A DNA stretch of 64,000 bases, taken from contig CAWGFO010000002.1 in the NCBI GenBank assembly GCA_963821925.1, forward strand, positions 186,001 to 250,000, in the 5' to 3' direction. The DNA is from JAOUEA01 sp963821925 (GTDB taxonomy: Bacteria > Actinomycetota > UBA4738 > HRBIN12). The notes below the pieces were generated by a model. It was not told where the DNA came from, did not search any database, and worked only from the letters and a program-made list of their open reading frames with translations. Below, one piece after another: positions 56,144 through 64,000 of the stretch. The first letter of the stretch is position 1; each line of letters starts with the position of its first letter. The position numbers and the translations under genes were made by a program.

Positions 56144-56509
56144 CTACCGGTACCCGCCGGTGGGCCGGCTGTCGGTCTGTGAGCGGAGCTTGCGACGCCA
56201 GTTCTGCATCACGGCGGCCCCGACGATGAGGATGATGAGGGGGACGGTGGACAGGCCCATCGCGACCGCGTCGCGGAGCACCTTGAGCCACAGGCCGTTC
56301 GGGCCCGAGCCGTCCCACTTGAGCTTCTGATCCGCGAAGTACAGCCAGAAGCTGGGGATCACCGCAACGGAGATCATCAGGAAGAAGACGATGGCCAGCG
56401 AGCAGATGACGGACGTGGTCCAGTTCCACTCGAAGCTGCGGAGGAACGCGTCAGCACGCTCCTTGCGCTGGGCCCACTTCGACTTCGAGGCAGTCTCGAC
56501 CTGGCTCAT
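56144..56509 (-). CDS. Two-span membrane protein, first gene of bc operon
   Basis: A 121-residue protein with two membrane segments (VICSLAIVFFLMISVAVIPS; GLSTVPLIILIVGAAVMQN) and a basic N-terminus (SKSKWAQRKERADAFLRSFE). It opens the eight-gene operon behind a TATAAT promoter (56537-56542). No family is recognised; a small structural subunit or assembly factor is the best guess. ATG at 56509 follows a GGTGTGCGG region, a poor ribosome site. Confidence 0.7.
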   Translation of the reverse strand: MSQVETASKSKWAQRKERADAFLRSFEWNWTTSVICSLAIVFFLMISVAVIPSFWLYFADQKLKWDGSGPNGLWLKVLRDAVAMGLSTVPLIILIVGAAVMQNWRRKLRSQTDSRPTGGYR

Positions 56510-56536
56510 CCGCACACCTTGTTCTCGGGCGGGGCG

Positions 56537-56542
56537 ATTATA
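56537..56542 (-). promoter_or_regulatory. -10 element of the bc-complex operon
   Basis: Perfect TATAAT on the minus strand, about 28 bp upstream of the first ATG. No convincing -35 hexamer is seen at 17-18 bp. Confidence 0.6.
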
Positions 56543-56647
56543 GACACGTGGGCCGATGGGCTGACGACCATCGGACCGTCTCGTGAATCCGTTCACAAGC
56601 GACGGCGCACACTATGCCGTCCGTCGCCCCGGCATCGCAACCCAACC

Positions 56648-56691
56648 GGTCACGGATCGGTCGCGGATCGGTCACGGATCGGTCGCGGGCG
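56648..56691. repeat. Four 11-bp tandem repeats between the bc operon and ccdA
   Basis: GGTCACGGATC, GGTCGCGGATC, GGTCACGGATC and GGTCGCGGGCG in direct succession, one per helix turn. They end 17 bp before the ccdA -10 and lie upstream of the divergent bc operon. OmpR-family regulators (PhoP, GlnR) bind such 11-bp direct repeats; GGTCA at the start of units resembles a PhoP half-site. Confidence 0.75.
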
Positions 56692-56708
56692 CCGCTCCGA
56701 TGCACCCC

Positions 56709-56714
56709 TAGACT
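56709..56714 (+). promoter_or_regulatory. -10 element of ccdA
   Basis: TAGACT followed by seven bases and the ATG at 56722; predicts a leaderless message. Confidence 0.5.
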
Positions 56715-56721
56715 GGCCCCG

Positions 56722-57474
56722 ATGTCCCCCTCGCCCGTGATCGCCGATGTCACGTCGAGCCTCGCGTCGTGGTGGGCGCCGGCGCTTGCCTTCGTGGCCG
56801 GCGTGATCTCGTGCGCCAGCCCGTGCGTGTGGCCGCTCCTGCCCGGTTACATCTCCTTCATCTCCGGCGAGGCGGCCGACGAGGTAGCCGCCGGCGAACC
56901 TCCGCGCCGACCGCTCCTGCCGATCCTCCTGTTCATCGCCGGGTTCACGGTCGTCTTCGTCCTCCTGGGGGCGTTCGCGTCGACCTTCGTGCAGATCTTC
57001 AAGGGGACGACCGGCCAGCGGGTCGCCGGGGTGATCGTCGCGGTGCTTGGCATCTTGATGATCGGCTACGCCTTCCAACGCGGCTCGATCTCGCTGTACG
57101 CGGAGCGCCGTCCCTTCCTCCAGAAGGTCAAGCCCGGCGTGGTGGGGGCCTTCCCGCTCGGGATGGCGTTCGCGGCGGGCTGGACGCCATGTATCGGGCC
57201 GGTGCTCGCCGGGATCCTCGCGATCGCGGCCTCGGGGGGCACGGCGCGCGGGGTCTTCCTGCTCGTCTGTTACTCGCTCGGGTTGGGGCTCCCGTTCCTG
57301 CTTGTCGGGCTCGGGGTGCAGCGGTTCGTGGGGGCGTTCGGTTGGGTCCGCCGCAACTACAAGGCGATCTCGATCGTTTCGGGGGGCCTCATGATCGCCG
57401 TGGGCGTGTTGCTCTTCACGGGTGCGTTCACGCGGTTCTTCGCGCCGCTCTCGCGGTTCGCTCCCGGGCTGTAG
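56722..57474 (+). CDS. ccdA: CcdA, cytochrome c biogenesis thiol transporter
   Basis: A 250-residue membrane protein with six or seven segments that carries reducing equivalents across the membrane to keep apocytochrome c cysteines reduced. It has ISCASPCVWPLLPGYISFI with the first conserved cysteine pair, and GMAFAAGWTPCIGPVLAG with the second. ATG at 56722 follows a -10 by seven bases. It opens the set ccdA-resB-ccsB (system II cytochrome c maturation), next to the cytochrome genes that need it. Confidence 0.93.
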   Translation: MSPSPVIADVTSSLASWWAPALAFVAGVISCASPCVWPLLPGYISFISGEAADEVAAGEPPRRPLLPILLFIAGFTVVFVLLGAFASTFVQIFKGTTGQRVAGVIVAVLGILMIGYAFQRGSISLYAERRPFLQKVKPGVVGAFPLGMAFAAGWTPCIGPVLAGILAIAASGGTARGVFLLVCYSLGLGLPFLLVGLGVQRFVGAFGWVRRNYKAISIVSGGLMIAVGVLLFTGAFTRFFAPLSRFAPGL

Positions 57475-57540
57475 CCGGCGCGGGATCGCACAGCTCGGCG
57501 CCCGATCCGGCGGACCCTCCGGTACGATCGACGGCGCCCC

Positions 57541-59127
57541 ATGTCCTCCTCCTCGCCCTCGCGGCTCTCCCTGCGCCAGTCGGTCGCCACGGTCTGGCGG
57601 ACGCTCCGGTCGATGCGGACGGCGCTGATCCTGCTGTTGATGCTCGCGGCGGCGTCGGTGGCGGGCTCGCTGATCCCCCAGCTCCCGAACAGCCCGGAGC
57701 GCGTGGCGCAGTACCTCGACACGCATCCGCTCCTCGGCGAGTTCTACCGACGGGCCGGGCTGTTCGACGTCTTCGGGTCGTGGTGGTTCACGCTGATCAC
57801 GGTCCTGCTGTTCGTGTCGCTCGTCGCGTGCCTGATCCCCCGGACGAGGGCCGCGTGGCGGTCGCTGCGTGCCCGGCCGATCCAGGCGCGCGAGATCGAC
57901 GCGTTCCGCCATTACGCGGAGCGCGAGGTCACGCTCCCGCCGGCCGAGGCGATCGAGGTGGCGCGCCGGACGTTGCGACGGCGCCGGTTCCGTGTCGCGC
58001 GCGATCCCGACCGCCCCGCCCTCGCCGCCGAGAAGGGCGCCCTCCGCGAGACGGGGAGCCTCCTCTTCCACTGGGCCTTCATCCTGATCATGGTGGGGGT
58101 GGTCTATGGCAAGGGGACCGGATTCACGGGCTTCGCGCTCGTGGTCGAGGGCGATACCTGGATCGACGCGCAGGCGAACTACGACGGCCAGATCCGCACG
58201 GGCCGGTTCTTCGACGGCGAGTTCACCGGGGTCGGCGTGCACCTGAACGAGTTCGAGAGCGCGTTCCGCGAGACCGGCCAGCCGATGGATTTCGTCTCTC
58301 GCGTCGACCTGCTCGCGCCCGACGGGACCCGGCTCCGGTCGCAGGACATCCGCGTGAACCATCCGGCGAAGGTCGACGGCATCACGATCTACCAGTCGTC
58401 GTTCGGGTGGGCGCCGGAGATCAAGGTGACCGACGGCGACCAGGTGCTCTTCGACGACGCCGTTCCGTTCTCGCGGGAGGAGGCGCCCGACGGCGTGCCC
58501 GAGCTCGCGATGCCGTGGCGGGGCGTCGTGAAGCTCCCGACCCTGCGTCCGCAGGTCGCGATCGACCTGGAGCTGTGGCCCGACAGCCGGGCGTTCTTCG
58601 AGCAGCTGCGGACGGGCCAGCCCGTCGCGATGCTGACGTCCTTCGATCCGGTGATGCGGTACACGGTCTACGAGGGGCGCCTGACGGATCCGTCGCCGGT
58701 CTCGCTCGACGTCACCTTCATGGACAAGACGGCGACGGGGATCGTCGGCGCGGGCACCGAGGCCGACCTGGCGAGCGGTCAGCTCCTCGAGGCCGGGCAG
58801 ACCCCGGACGGCCCCGTCCTCGCGTTCACCGACCTGAAGCAGTACAGCGTGTTCCAGGTCGCGCAGGATCGCGGGGTGCCCATCGTGCTCGTCGCCGCTA
58901 TCCTCATCCTCCTCGGCCTGCTCCCCGCCCTCTACTCCTCACGGAGGAAGGTCTGGGTGCGGGTCGAACCGAGTGACGGAGGTTCCCGGCTGCTCGTGGG
59001 AGGCTTCGCGCTCCAACGCAAGGCGCAGTTCGAAGAGGAGTTCGACCGGCTCGTCGAGGCGCTCACGAGGGCGGCGGGCGGCGCCGGGTCCGACGACGCG
59101 GAACGGGAGAAGGTGGGCACCCGATGA
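57541..59127 (+). CDS. resB: ResB/Ccs1, cytochrome c heme attachment protein
   Basis: A 528-residue system II cytochrome c synthetase subunit. It has three N-terminal membrane segments (ALILLLMLAAASVAGSLIP; WWFTLITVLLFVSLVACL; GSLLFHWAFILIMVGVVYGK) and one near the C-terminus (IVLVAAILILLGLLPALYSS), with a large outer domain between. Motifs typical of ResB include SLIPQLPNSPERV and the LHEFES-like VHLNEFESAF. Its stop overlaps the ccsB start (ATGA). Together with CcsB it holds heme and joins it to CxxCH motifs. Confidence 0.92.
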   Translation: MSSSSPSRLSLRQSVATVWRTLRSMRTALILLLMLAAASVAGSLIPQLPNSPERVAQYLDTHPLLGEFYRRAGLFDVFGSWWFTLITVLLFVSLVACLIPRTRAAWRSLRARPIQAREIDAFRHYAEREVTLPPAEAIEVARRTLRRRRFRVARDPDRPALAAEKGALRETGSLLFHWAFILIMVGVVYGKGTGFTGFALVVEGDTWIDAQANYDGQIRTGRFFDGEFTGVGVHLNEFESAFRETGQPMDFVSRVDLLAPDGTRLRSQDIRVNHPAKVDGITIYQSSFGWAPEIKVTDGDQVLFDDAVPFSREEAPDGVPELAMPWRGVVKLPTLRPQVAIDLELWPDSRAFFEQLRTGQPVAMLTSFDPVMRYTVYEGRLTDPSPVSLDVTFMDKTATGIVGAGTEADLASGQLLEAGQTPDGPVLAFTDLKQYSVFQVAQDRGVPIVLVAAILILLGLLPALYSSRRKVWVRVEPSDGGSRLLVGGFALQRKAQFEEEFDRLVEALTRAAGGAGSDDAEREKVGTR

Positions 59128-60080
59128 CCACGCTGGAGTGGGCGAGGCTCTCGAACGACGCCTTCAACGTGGCGCTCTTCTCCTATCTCGCCGCGATGGT
59201 CGGGTACTTCGCGTACCTGGCGTTCCAGCGCGACGCGATCTGGAGGGTCGCGCGGGCCGTCGCGTACGTGGGTCTGGGGGCCAACCTCGTCTCGATCGTC
59301 GCCCGGGGGTTCGCGGCGCACCGCGTGCCCTGGGGGAACATGTACGAGTACTCGAGCCTGCTCGCCTTCCTCGTGGTCGCCGGGTACCTCGTGATCGTCG
59401 AGGGCGTCTACAAGCAGCGGGCGCTCGGCGGGTTCGCGCTGATGTTCTCGGTCCTCACGATGGCCGTCGCGGTGTCGTTCCTCTACGTGGGGCCGGGGCC
59501 GCTCGTGCCCGCGCTGAACTCCTACTGGATCAAGATCCATGTGCAGGCCGCGATCTGGGGGTCGTCGCTCTTCGCGCTCGGCGGGATCGTCACGATCCTG
59601 TACCTCGTGCAGGACTGGCGGGAGCGCCGGCGGATCGACACGCTCAGAGCCGAGGATCCCGCGCCGATCATGGGTGGCGCGATCGACATGGACGCCCCGC
59701 ACGACCTCGTGGGCGACGCGTCCGACGAGGCCGCGTCTGGCGAGGCCGCCGCGCGCCGCGGCGTGCTGCCCGCGGCCGCCACGCTCGACCGCATCGCGTA
59801 CCGGATCATCGCGTTCGCGTTCCCGATCTGGACCTTCGCCGTGATCGCGGGCGCGATCTGGGCCCAGGAGGCATGGGGCCGGTACTGGGGCTGGGACCCG
59901 AAGGAGACCTGGTCGTTCATCACCTGGACGATCTTCGCGGGCTACCTGCACGCGCGCGCGACCTCGGGATGGCGCGGGCGCAAGGCCGCCGTGATCGCGC
60001 TCGTGGGCTTCGTCGCGCTCCTGATCACGTACTACGCCGTGAACCTGTGGATCGTCGGACTGCACTCGTACGCCAAGTGA
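59124..60080 (+). CDS. ccsB: CcsB (CcsA/ResC), heme handling protein
   Basis: A 318-residue polytopic membrane protein of the CcsA/CcsB family. The tryptophan-rich signature WGRYWGWDPKETWSFITW, which presents heme, is intact, preceded by RGFAAHRVPWGNMYEYSSLL and followed by a late histidine (GLHSYAK). Six to eight segments. It partners ResB. A 40-residue acidic insertion (about 170-215, ending AASGEAAARRG) is longer than in many homologues. ATG at 59124. The downstream gap to coxB is 95 bases. Confidence 0.93.
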   Translation: MTTLEWARLSNDAFNVALFSYLAAMVGYFAYLAFQRDAIWRVARAVAYVGLGANLVSIVARGFAAHRVPWGNMYEYSSLLAFLVVAGYLVIVEGVYKQRALGGFALMFSVLTMAVAVSFLYVGPGPLVPALNSYWIKIHVQAAIWGSSLFALGGIVTILYLVQDWRERRRIDTLRAEDPAPIMGGAIDMDAPHDLVGDASDEAASGEAAARRGVLPAAATLDRIAYRIIAFAFPIWTFAVIAGAIWAQEAWGRYWGWDPKETWSFITWTIFAGYLHARATSGWRGRKAAVIALVGFVALLITYYAVNLWIVGLHSYAK

Positions 60081-60175
60081 CGGGTTGGGTAGCGGGCCGA
60101 CGGATGCCTCGTGGTATCGTGCGCGCGACTCACGCCCCTGGCGGGCGCGGCCACGACCCCACCGAGAGAGGAAAC

Positions 60176-61273
60176 GTGCGGAAGAAGGCGCTCTGGGTCC
60201 TCGGGCTCCTCGCCCTCATGTTCGTCCTCGCCGCCTGCGCGCCGAACGCGACGCAGAGCTCGCTCGACCCGGCCGGCCCTACCGCGCAGGCCGAGAAGGA
60301 CCTCTTCGTTCCGGTCTTCTGGACCGCCGTGGTGGTCTTCGTGATCGTCGAGGGCGGGATCGTGTTGATCGCGGTGAAGTACCGGCGCAAGAAGGGCCGC
60401 GACCGGATGCCGCCACAGATGCACGGGAACACGCGGCTCGAGGTCGGGTGGACGATCGTCCCGGCGCTGGTGCTCGCGATCGTGATGGTGCCGACCGTCG
60501 GGTTGATCTGGGATCTCGCGCGACCGCCCGCACCCGACGCCCTGCACGTCACCGTCAAGGGCTACCAGTGGTGGTGGGGCTTCGAGTACACCGACCAGGA
60601 CATGGCGACCTCCTACGACAAGCAGATCCAGGTCGCCGATGTGCTCGTGGTCCCCACGGGTCGCGAGGTGTACCTGTCTCTCGAGTCGGACGGCGGGTTG
60701 ATCGTGAACGACGACCCTTACAAGACCGACTACCAGGTGATCCACTCGTTCTGGGCGCCGCGGCTGTTCGGCAAGCAGGACGTCGTGCCGGGCCGCACGA
60801 ACCACATCCTGTTCTCCGCCGACGAGCCGGGGGTGTTCACGGGGCAGTGCGCCGAGTTCTGCGGGCTGCAGCACGGCCGCATGAAGTTCCGGATCGAGGC
60901 GCTCTCGCCCGCCGACTGGGAGGCGTGGGTCGCGAACGAGCAGCAGGGCGGCGCGGATCCGACCGACCCGCTCGCCCTCAAGGGCCAGGAGATCTTCATG
61001 AACCCGCTCTCGGACGGGCGCGGCGCCTGCACGGCCTGTCACGCGATCGGCGGAACCGACGCCGGGGCGATCGCGGGCCCGGACCTCACCCACTTCGCGG
61101 CCGACACGCATTCGTGCTTCGCGGGATGCAACTGGGATACCTCCGACGAGGAGGCACTCAAAGCGTGGCTGCGCGACCCGGGTGCGGTCAAGCTGGGCGC
61201 GAAGATGCCCAACTACCACCTGTCCGACGAGGAGATCGACGCCCTCGTCGCCTACCTGTACAGCCTGACGTGA
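60176..61273 (+). CDS. ctaC: Cytochrome c oxidase subunit II with cytochrome c domain (caa3 type)
   Basis: A 365-residue lipoprotein subunit of the terminal oxidase. The lipobox is VLAAC (C21). Two membrane segments follow (FWTAVVVFVIVEGGIVLIAV; WTIVPALVLAIVMVPTVGLI). The CuA site is intact: VIHSFWAPRLFG, and GQCAEFCGLQHGRM. A cytochrome c domain is fused at the C-terminus with ACTACHAIGG and the methionine in AKMPNYHLSD, so electrons can be taken directly from the bc-type complex. GTG at 60176 follows AGAGAGGAAAC. Confidence 0.95.
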   Translation: MRKKALWVLGLLALMFVLAACAPNATQSSLDPAGPTAQAEKDLFVPVFWTAVVVFVIVEGGIVLIAVKYRRKKGRDRMPPQMHGNTRLEVGWTIVPALVLAIVMVPTVGLIWDLARPPAPDALHVTVKGYQWWWGFEYTDQDMATSYDKQIQVADVLVVPTGREVYLSLESDGGLIVNDDPYKTDYQVIHSFWAPRLFGKQDVVPGRTNHILFSADEPGVFTGQCAEFCGLQHGRMKFRIEALSPADWEAWVANEQQGGADPTDPLALKGQEIFMNPLSDGRGACTACHAIGGTDAGAIAGPDLTHFAADTHSCFAGCNWDTSDEEALKAWLRDPGAVKLGAKMPNYHLSDEEIDALVAYLYSLT

Positions 61274-61292
61274 TGGAGGCGATCGGAACGAC

Positions 61293-63170
61293 ATGGCGAG
61301 CCTGAGCGTCTCCGCAGCGGGCGGCCGCGGCATCCGGCGGCCGTCGGCGCTGACCGGCTTCTGGAGCTGGTTCACGACCGTGGACCACAAGAAGATCGGG
61401 CTGATGTACGGCTTCTCGTCGTTCTTCTTCTTCGTCGTGGGCGGCATCGAGGCGCTGCTGATCCGCGCCCAGCTCGCGCAGCCTGACGGTCAGATCCTGA
61501 ACGCCGACCAGTACAACCAGATCTTCACGATGCACGGGGTCACGATGATCTTCTTGTTCGTGATGCCGATGTCGGCGGCGTTCTTCAACTACCTGATCCC
61601 GCTGATGATCGGCGCGCGCGACGTCGCGTTCCCGCGGATCAACGCCTTCAGCTTCTGGGCCTTCCTCCTCGGGGGCGTCTTCCTGTACTCGAGCTTCTTC
61701 CTGGGCGGGGCGCCGAACGGCGGCTGGTTCGGCTACGCGCCGAACTCGACGACCGACCCCACGATCGGCATGACCTTCTACGCGCTGGGGCTCCTGATCA
61801 CGGGCATCTCGTCCACGGCCGGCGCCGTCAACCTGGCCGTGACGATCATCAACATGCGCGCGCCCGGGATGTCCCTCTTCCGCACGCCGGTGTTCATCTG
61901 GATGGGGCTGGTCGTGCAGTTCCTGCTGGCCTTCTCGCTCCCGATCATCACCGTCGCGCTCTTCCAGCTGCTGTTCGACCGGCGCTGGGACACCGCGTTC
62001 TACGACCCGACCCGCGGCGGGGATCCGGTGTTGTGGCAACACCTGTTCTGGCTGTTCGGCCACCCCGAGGTCTACATCCTGATCCTGCCGGCGTTCGGGA
62101 TCATCAGCGAGGTTCTCCCGGTCTTCAGCCGCAAGCCCCTGTTCGGCTACCAGTTCGTGGTCTTCTCCGGGATCGCGATCGGGTTCATCGGCTTCGGCGT
62201 GTGGGCGCACCACATGTTCGCGGTCGGCCTGGGGCCCGTGGCGAACACCGCGTTCGGCCTCTCGACGGCGATCATCGCCGTTCCCACGGGCGTCAAGATC
62301 TTCAACTGGATGGGCACGATGTACAGAGGCGACCTGTGGTTCGCAACACCGATGCTCTTCTCGGTCGGCGCCGTCGCGATGTTCGTGATCGGCGGGCTCT
62401 CGGGCGTCACCCACGCGATCGTCCCGTCCGACTACCAGCAGACCGACACCTATTACATCGTGGCGCACTTCCACTACGTGCTCTTCGGTGGCGCGATCTT
62501 CGGCCTGTTCTCGGGGATGTACTTCTGGTGGCCGAAGATCTTCGGCCGGATGCTGAACGAGAAGGCCGGCAAGTGGCAGTTCTGGCTCCAGATCATCGGC
62601 TTCAACATGGCGTTCGGACCGATGCACATCCTGGGGCTGCAGGGCATGATCCGCCGCGAGTACACCTACCCGGCCACGCTCGGCCTGACGTTCTGGAACC
62701 AGGTCTCGACGGCCGGCGCGTACCTGATCGCGCTCGCGGTGCTGCTGTTCATCATCAACGTGATCCGTACGCAGCGGAAGCCGAAGGGACTCACGAACGA
62801 GGATCCGTGGGACGCCCGCACGATCGAGTGGATGACCTCGTGTCCGCCGCCAGTGCACAACTTCGACGAGATCCCCACGATCCACTCGCTCGACGAGTTC
62901 TGGCACCGCAAGTACGTCGAGGACCACAAGACCGGCACCCTCGTGCCGGTGCAGGCGGGCGCGGCGCCCGAGCACGATGAGGGGCACGACGCCCCGGGGC
63001 ACGCGATCCACCTGCCCAGCCCGTCCTTCTGGCCGTTGGTGGCCGCGATCGGGCTCCCGATCATCGGCTACGGCATCCTCTACTCGTGGTGGCTGGTCGG
63101 TCTCGGAGCGTTCGTGATGCTGGTCGGGTTCTACGGATGGGCCCTGGAGCCCTCGGTGGCGGAGGAGTAG
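61293..63170 (+). CDS. ctaD: Cytochrome c oxidase subunit I
   Basis: A 625-residue catalytic subunit of the aa3/caa3 oxidase, reducing oxygen at the heme a3/CuB centre while pumping protons. It has about 12 membrane segments. Ligand motifs: FTMHGVTMIFLFVMPM (heme a histidine), FGHPEVYILILPAFG (CuB histidine and the cross-linked tyrosine), VWAHHMFAVG (CuB histidines) and VAHFHYVLFGGAIFG. The N-terminal ASLSVSAAGGRGIRRPSALT is a soluble extension. ATG at 61293. The HPEVY pattern places it in the A-type family. Confidence 0.96.
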   Translation: MASLSVSAAGGRGIRRPSALTGFWSWFTTVDHKKIGLMYGFSSFFFFVVGGIEALLIRAQLAQPDGQILNADQYNQIFTMHGVTMIFLFVMPMSAAFFNYLIPLMIGARDVAFPRINAFSFWAFLLGGVFLYSSFFLGGAPNGGWFGYAPNSTTDPTIGMTFYALGLLITGISSTAGAVNLAVTIINMRAPGMSLFRTPVFIWMGLVVQFLLAFSLPIITVALFQLLFDRRWDTAFYDPTRGGDPVLWQHLFWLFGHPEVYILILPAFGIISEVLPVFSRKPLFGYQFVVFSGIAIGFIGFGVWAHHMFAVGLGPVANTAFGLSTAIIAVPTGVKIFNWMGTMYRGDLWFATPMLFSVGAVAMFVIGGLSGVTHAIVPSDYQQTDTYYIVAHFHYVLFGGAIFGLFSGMYFWWPKIFGRMLNEKAGKWQFWLQIIGFNMAFGPMHILGLQGMIRREYTYPATLGLTFWNQVSTAGAYLIALAVLLFIINVIRTQRKPKGLTNEDPWDARTIEWMTSCPPPVHNFDEIPTIHSLDEFWHRKYVEDHKTGTLVPVQAGAAPEHDEGHDAPGHAIHLPSPSFWPLVAAIGLPIIGYGILYSWWLVGLGAFVMLVGFYGWALEPSVAEE

Positions 63171-63172
63171 GC

Positions 63173-63799
63173 GTGGCTGAGGTCGCGATCGATCGGCCGC
63201 ACGGCGGCGGGGAGCACGAAGCCACGACGACGGGCCTGCCCAGCACCAAGCTGGCGATGTGGCTCTTCCTGGCCTCGGAGTGCCTCCTGTTCGGCGCGCT
63301 GATCACCACGTACGTGCTGTACCGGGGCCGCAGCGACGTGGGTCCGTACCCGGCCGACGTCTTCGACATCCCGTACACGTCGGTGTCGTCGTTCGTGCTG
63401 CTGTCCTCGTCGGTGACGATGGTGCTCGCGCTCGCCTCCGCGCAGAAGCGGGATATGGGGCGGATGCGCCTGTGGCTCGTGGCGACCGCGATGCTCGGGC
63501 TCACGTTCGTCGGCGGCCAGGTGTACGAGTTCACGACCTTCTACCACGAGGGCCTGAGCCTCTCGACGAACCTGTTCGGGACGACGTTCTACGTGCTGAC
63601 CGGGTTCCACGGGGTGCACGTCACCGTCGGCATCCTGATGCTGCTCTCGCTCGTGGGGATGTCGATGGGGGACCGGCTGCCCGATGAGCCGGCGTTCCCC
63701 GTCGAGATGGTCGGCCTGTACTGGCACTTCGTCGACATCGTCTGGATCGTGATCTTCACGATCGTGTACCTGATCCCGACCGGCGCGCCGCAACGGTGA
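63173..63799 (+). CDS. ctaE: Cytochrome c oxidase subunit III
   Basis: A 208-residue membrane subunit with five segments, typical of short actinobacterial/caa3 forms. It reads LAMWLFLASECLLFGALITT at the N-terminus, then the Q-V-Y-E-F block GGQVYEFTTFYHEGLSLSTN, then FYVLTGFHGVHVTVGILMLL and LYWHFVDIVWIVIFTIVYLI, the family signature. GTG at 63173 lies two bases after the ctaD stop. Its stop overlaps the next ATG. Confidence 0.94.
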   Translation: MAEVAIDRPHGGGEHEATTTGLPSTKLAMWLFLASECLLFGALITTYVLYRGRSDVGPYPADVFDIPYTSVSSFVLLSSSVTMVLALASAQKRDMGRMRLWLVATAMLGLTFVGGQVYEFTTFYHEGLSLSTNLFGTTFYVLTGFHGVHVTVGILMLLSLVGMSMGDRLPDEPAFPVEMVGLYWHFVDIVWIVIFTIVYLIPTGAPQR

Positions 63800-64000
63800 T
63801 GGGAGGCCCCGTGGAGGAGACGCCGTTCCAGAAGGAGCTCGGGGAGCGCGGGCTCGCCGACCCCTACGAGGGGAGCGCGCCCCACAAGGAGCACCCGAGC
63901 GCCAAGGAGTACATCCGGATCGGCATCATCCTGGGTGTCCTGACCGCGCTCGAGGTGGCGAGCTACTACGTCGACGTCAGCACCTCGATCCTGATCCCGA
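63799..64000 (+). CDS. Cytochrome c oxidase subunit IV, N-terminal part
   Basis: The gene runs off the right edge. The visible 67 residues contain an acidic N-terminus (MGGPVEETPFQKELGERG), the segment KEHPSAKEYIRIGIILGVLT and the first membrane span ending ALEVASYYVDV. This matches the prokaryotic subunit IV that follows subunit III in caa3 operons. ATG overlaps the ctaE stop by one base. Its end cannot be described. Confidence 0.75.
   Translation, partial: MGGPVEETPFQKELGERGLADPYEGSAPHKEHPSAKEYIRIGIILGVLTALEVASYYVDVSTSILIP

Noticed and set aside
56648..56691. 11-bp repeats considered as replication iterons
   Set aside because: No replication initiator gene, DnaA boxes or AT-rich region nearby; the position in a divergent promoter region fits a regulator.
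1..64000. tRNA, rRNA, insertion sequences, phage genes and attachment sites
   Set aside because: None was found by eye; intergenic regions are mostly short. A tRNAscan or Infernal run would settle small RNAs.

Overview
The window is 64 kb of very GC-rich DNA, densely packed with genes, many joined by ATGA, GTGA or TTGA overlaps. The gene content points to an actinobacterium. It includes mshA (mycothiol synthesis), GlnR next to glnA, glnE next to a GlnA2-type synthetase, ribosomal protein bS22, an RsiG-family anti-sigma protein, clpS with a DUF2017 gene, and Rex. The cytochrome b/Rieske complex is split and b6-like, unlike the fused QcrB of mycobacteria and streptomycetes. I therefore infer a deep-branching or uncultured actinobacterial lineage. 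I see no rRNA, tRNA, CRISPR array, insertion sequence or phage region.

Layout. 0-9 kb: end of a TPR protein, a badly broken secreted-protein gene, a frameshifted GlnA2-type glutamine synthetase, ridA, glnE, an SDR, and a one-polypeptide sensor kinase/response regulator. 9-13 kb: aldolase, CbbY-like phosphatase, dhaL and dhaK operon, then a small conserved protein. 13-16 kb: glnA and glnR. 15.6-26.4 kb: hydrolase, MoaD-like protein, lipid-kinase-family protein, cysH and sat, an XRE/nucleotidyltransferase pair with operator repeats, M23 peptidase, RsiG with an HD-GYP protein, asparaginase, mshA. 26.4-27 kb: a gene-free stretch holding a candidate structured RNA. 27-30.5 kb: TetR, proC, two tandem secreted paralogues, FAH-family protein. 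30.7-40.7 kb: a ten-gene run (aldehyde dehydrogenase, aminotransferases, CoA-transferase subunits, AcuC, pyruvate kinase). 40.7-51.7 kb: clpS group, phosphatase, Clp1-like kinase with bS22, SAM hydrolase, flavin monooxygenase, ECF sigma/anti-sigma, glutaredoxin, rex. 51.7-64 kb: respiratory region with an eight-gene bc-type complex operon (minus strand), and diverging from it ccdA, resB, ccsB and the caa3-type oxidase genes.

How the genes work together. Nitrogen: GlnR probably controls both glutamine synthetases, because three-part GTnAC boxes lie exactly 21 nt upstream of the -10 of each. GlnE would adenylylate them. Respiration: CcdA, ResB and CcsB mature c-type cytochromes for the b6-like complex and for the caa3 oxidase, whose subunit II carries its own cytochrome c domain. 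Signalling: RsiG and an HD-GYP protein suggest a cyclic-di-GMP to sigma factor circuit.

Two cautions. Several conserved genes in the first 19 kb carry single-base frameshifts (glnA2 twice, glnE, an SDR, cysH), and the secreted-protein gene at 0.6-1.9 kb carries many. I saw none after 19 kb, so local sequence or assembly errors are likely. Many genes show a TAnnnT hexamer 6-8 nt before the start codon, which suggests leaderless transcription is common here.
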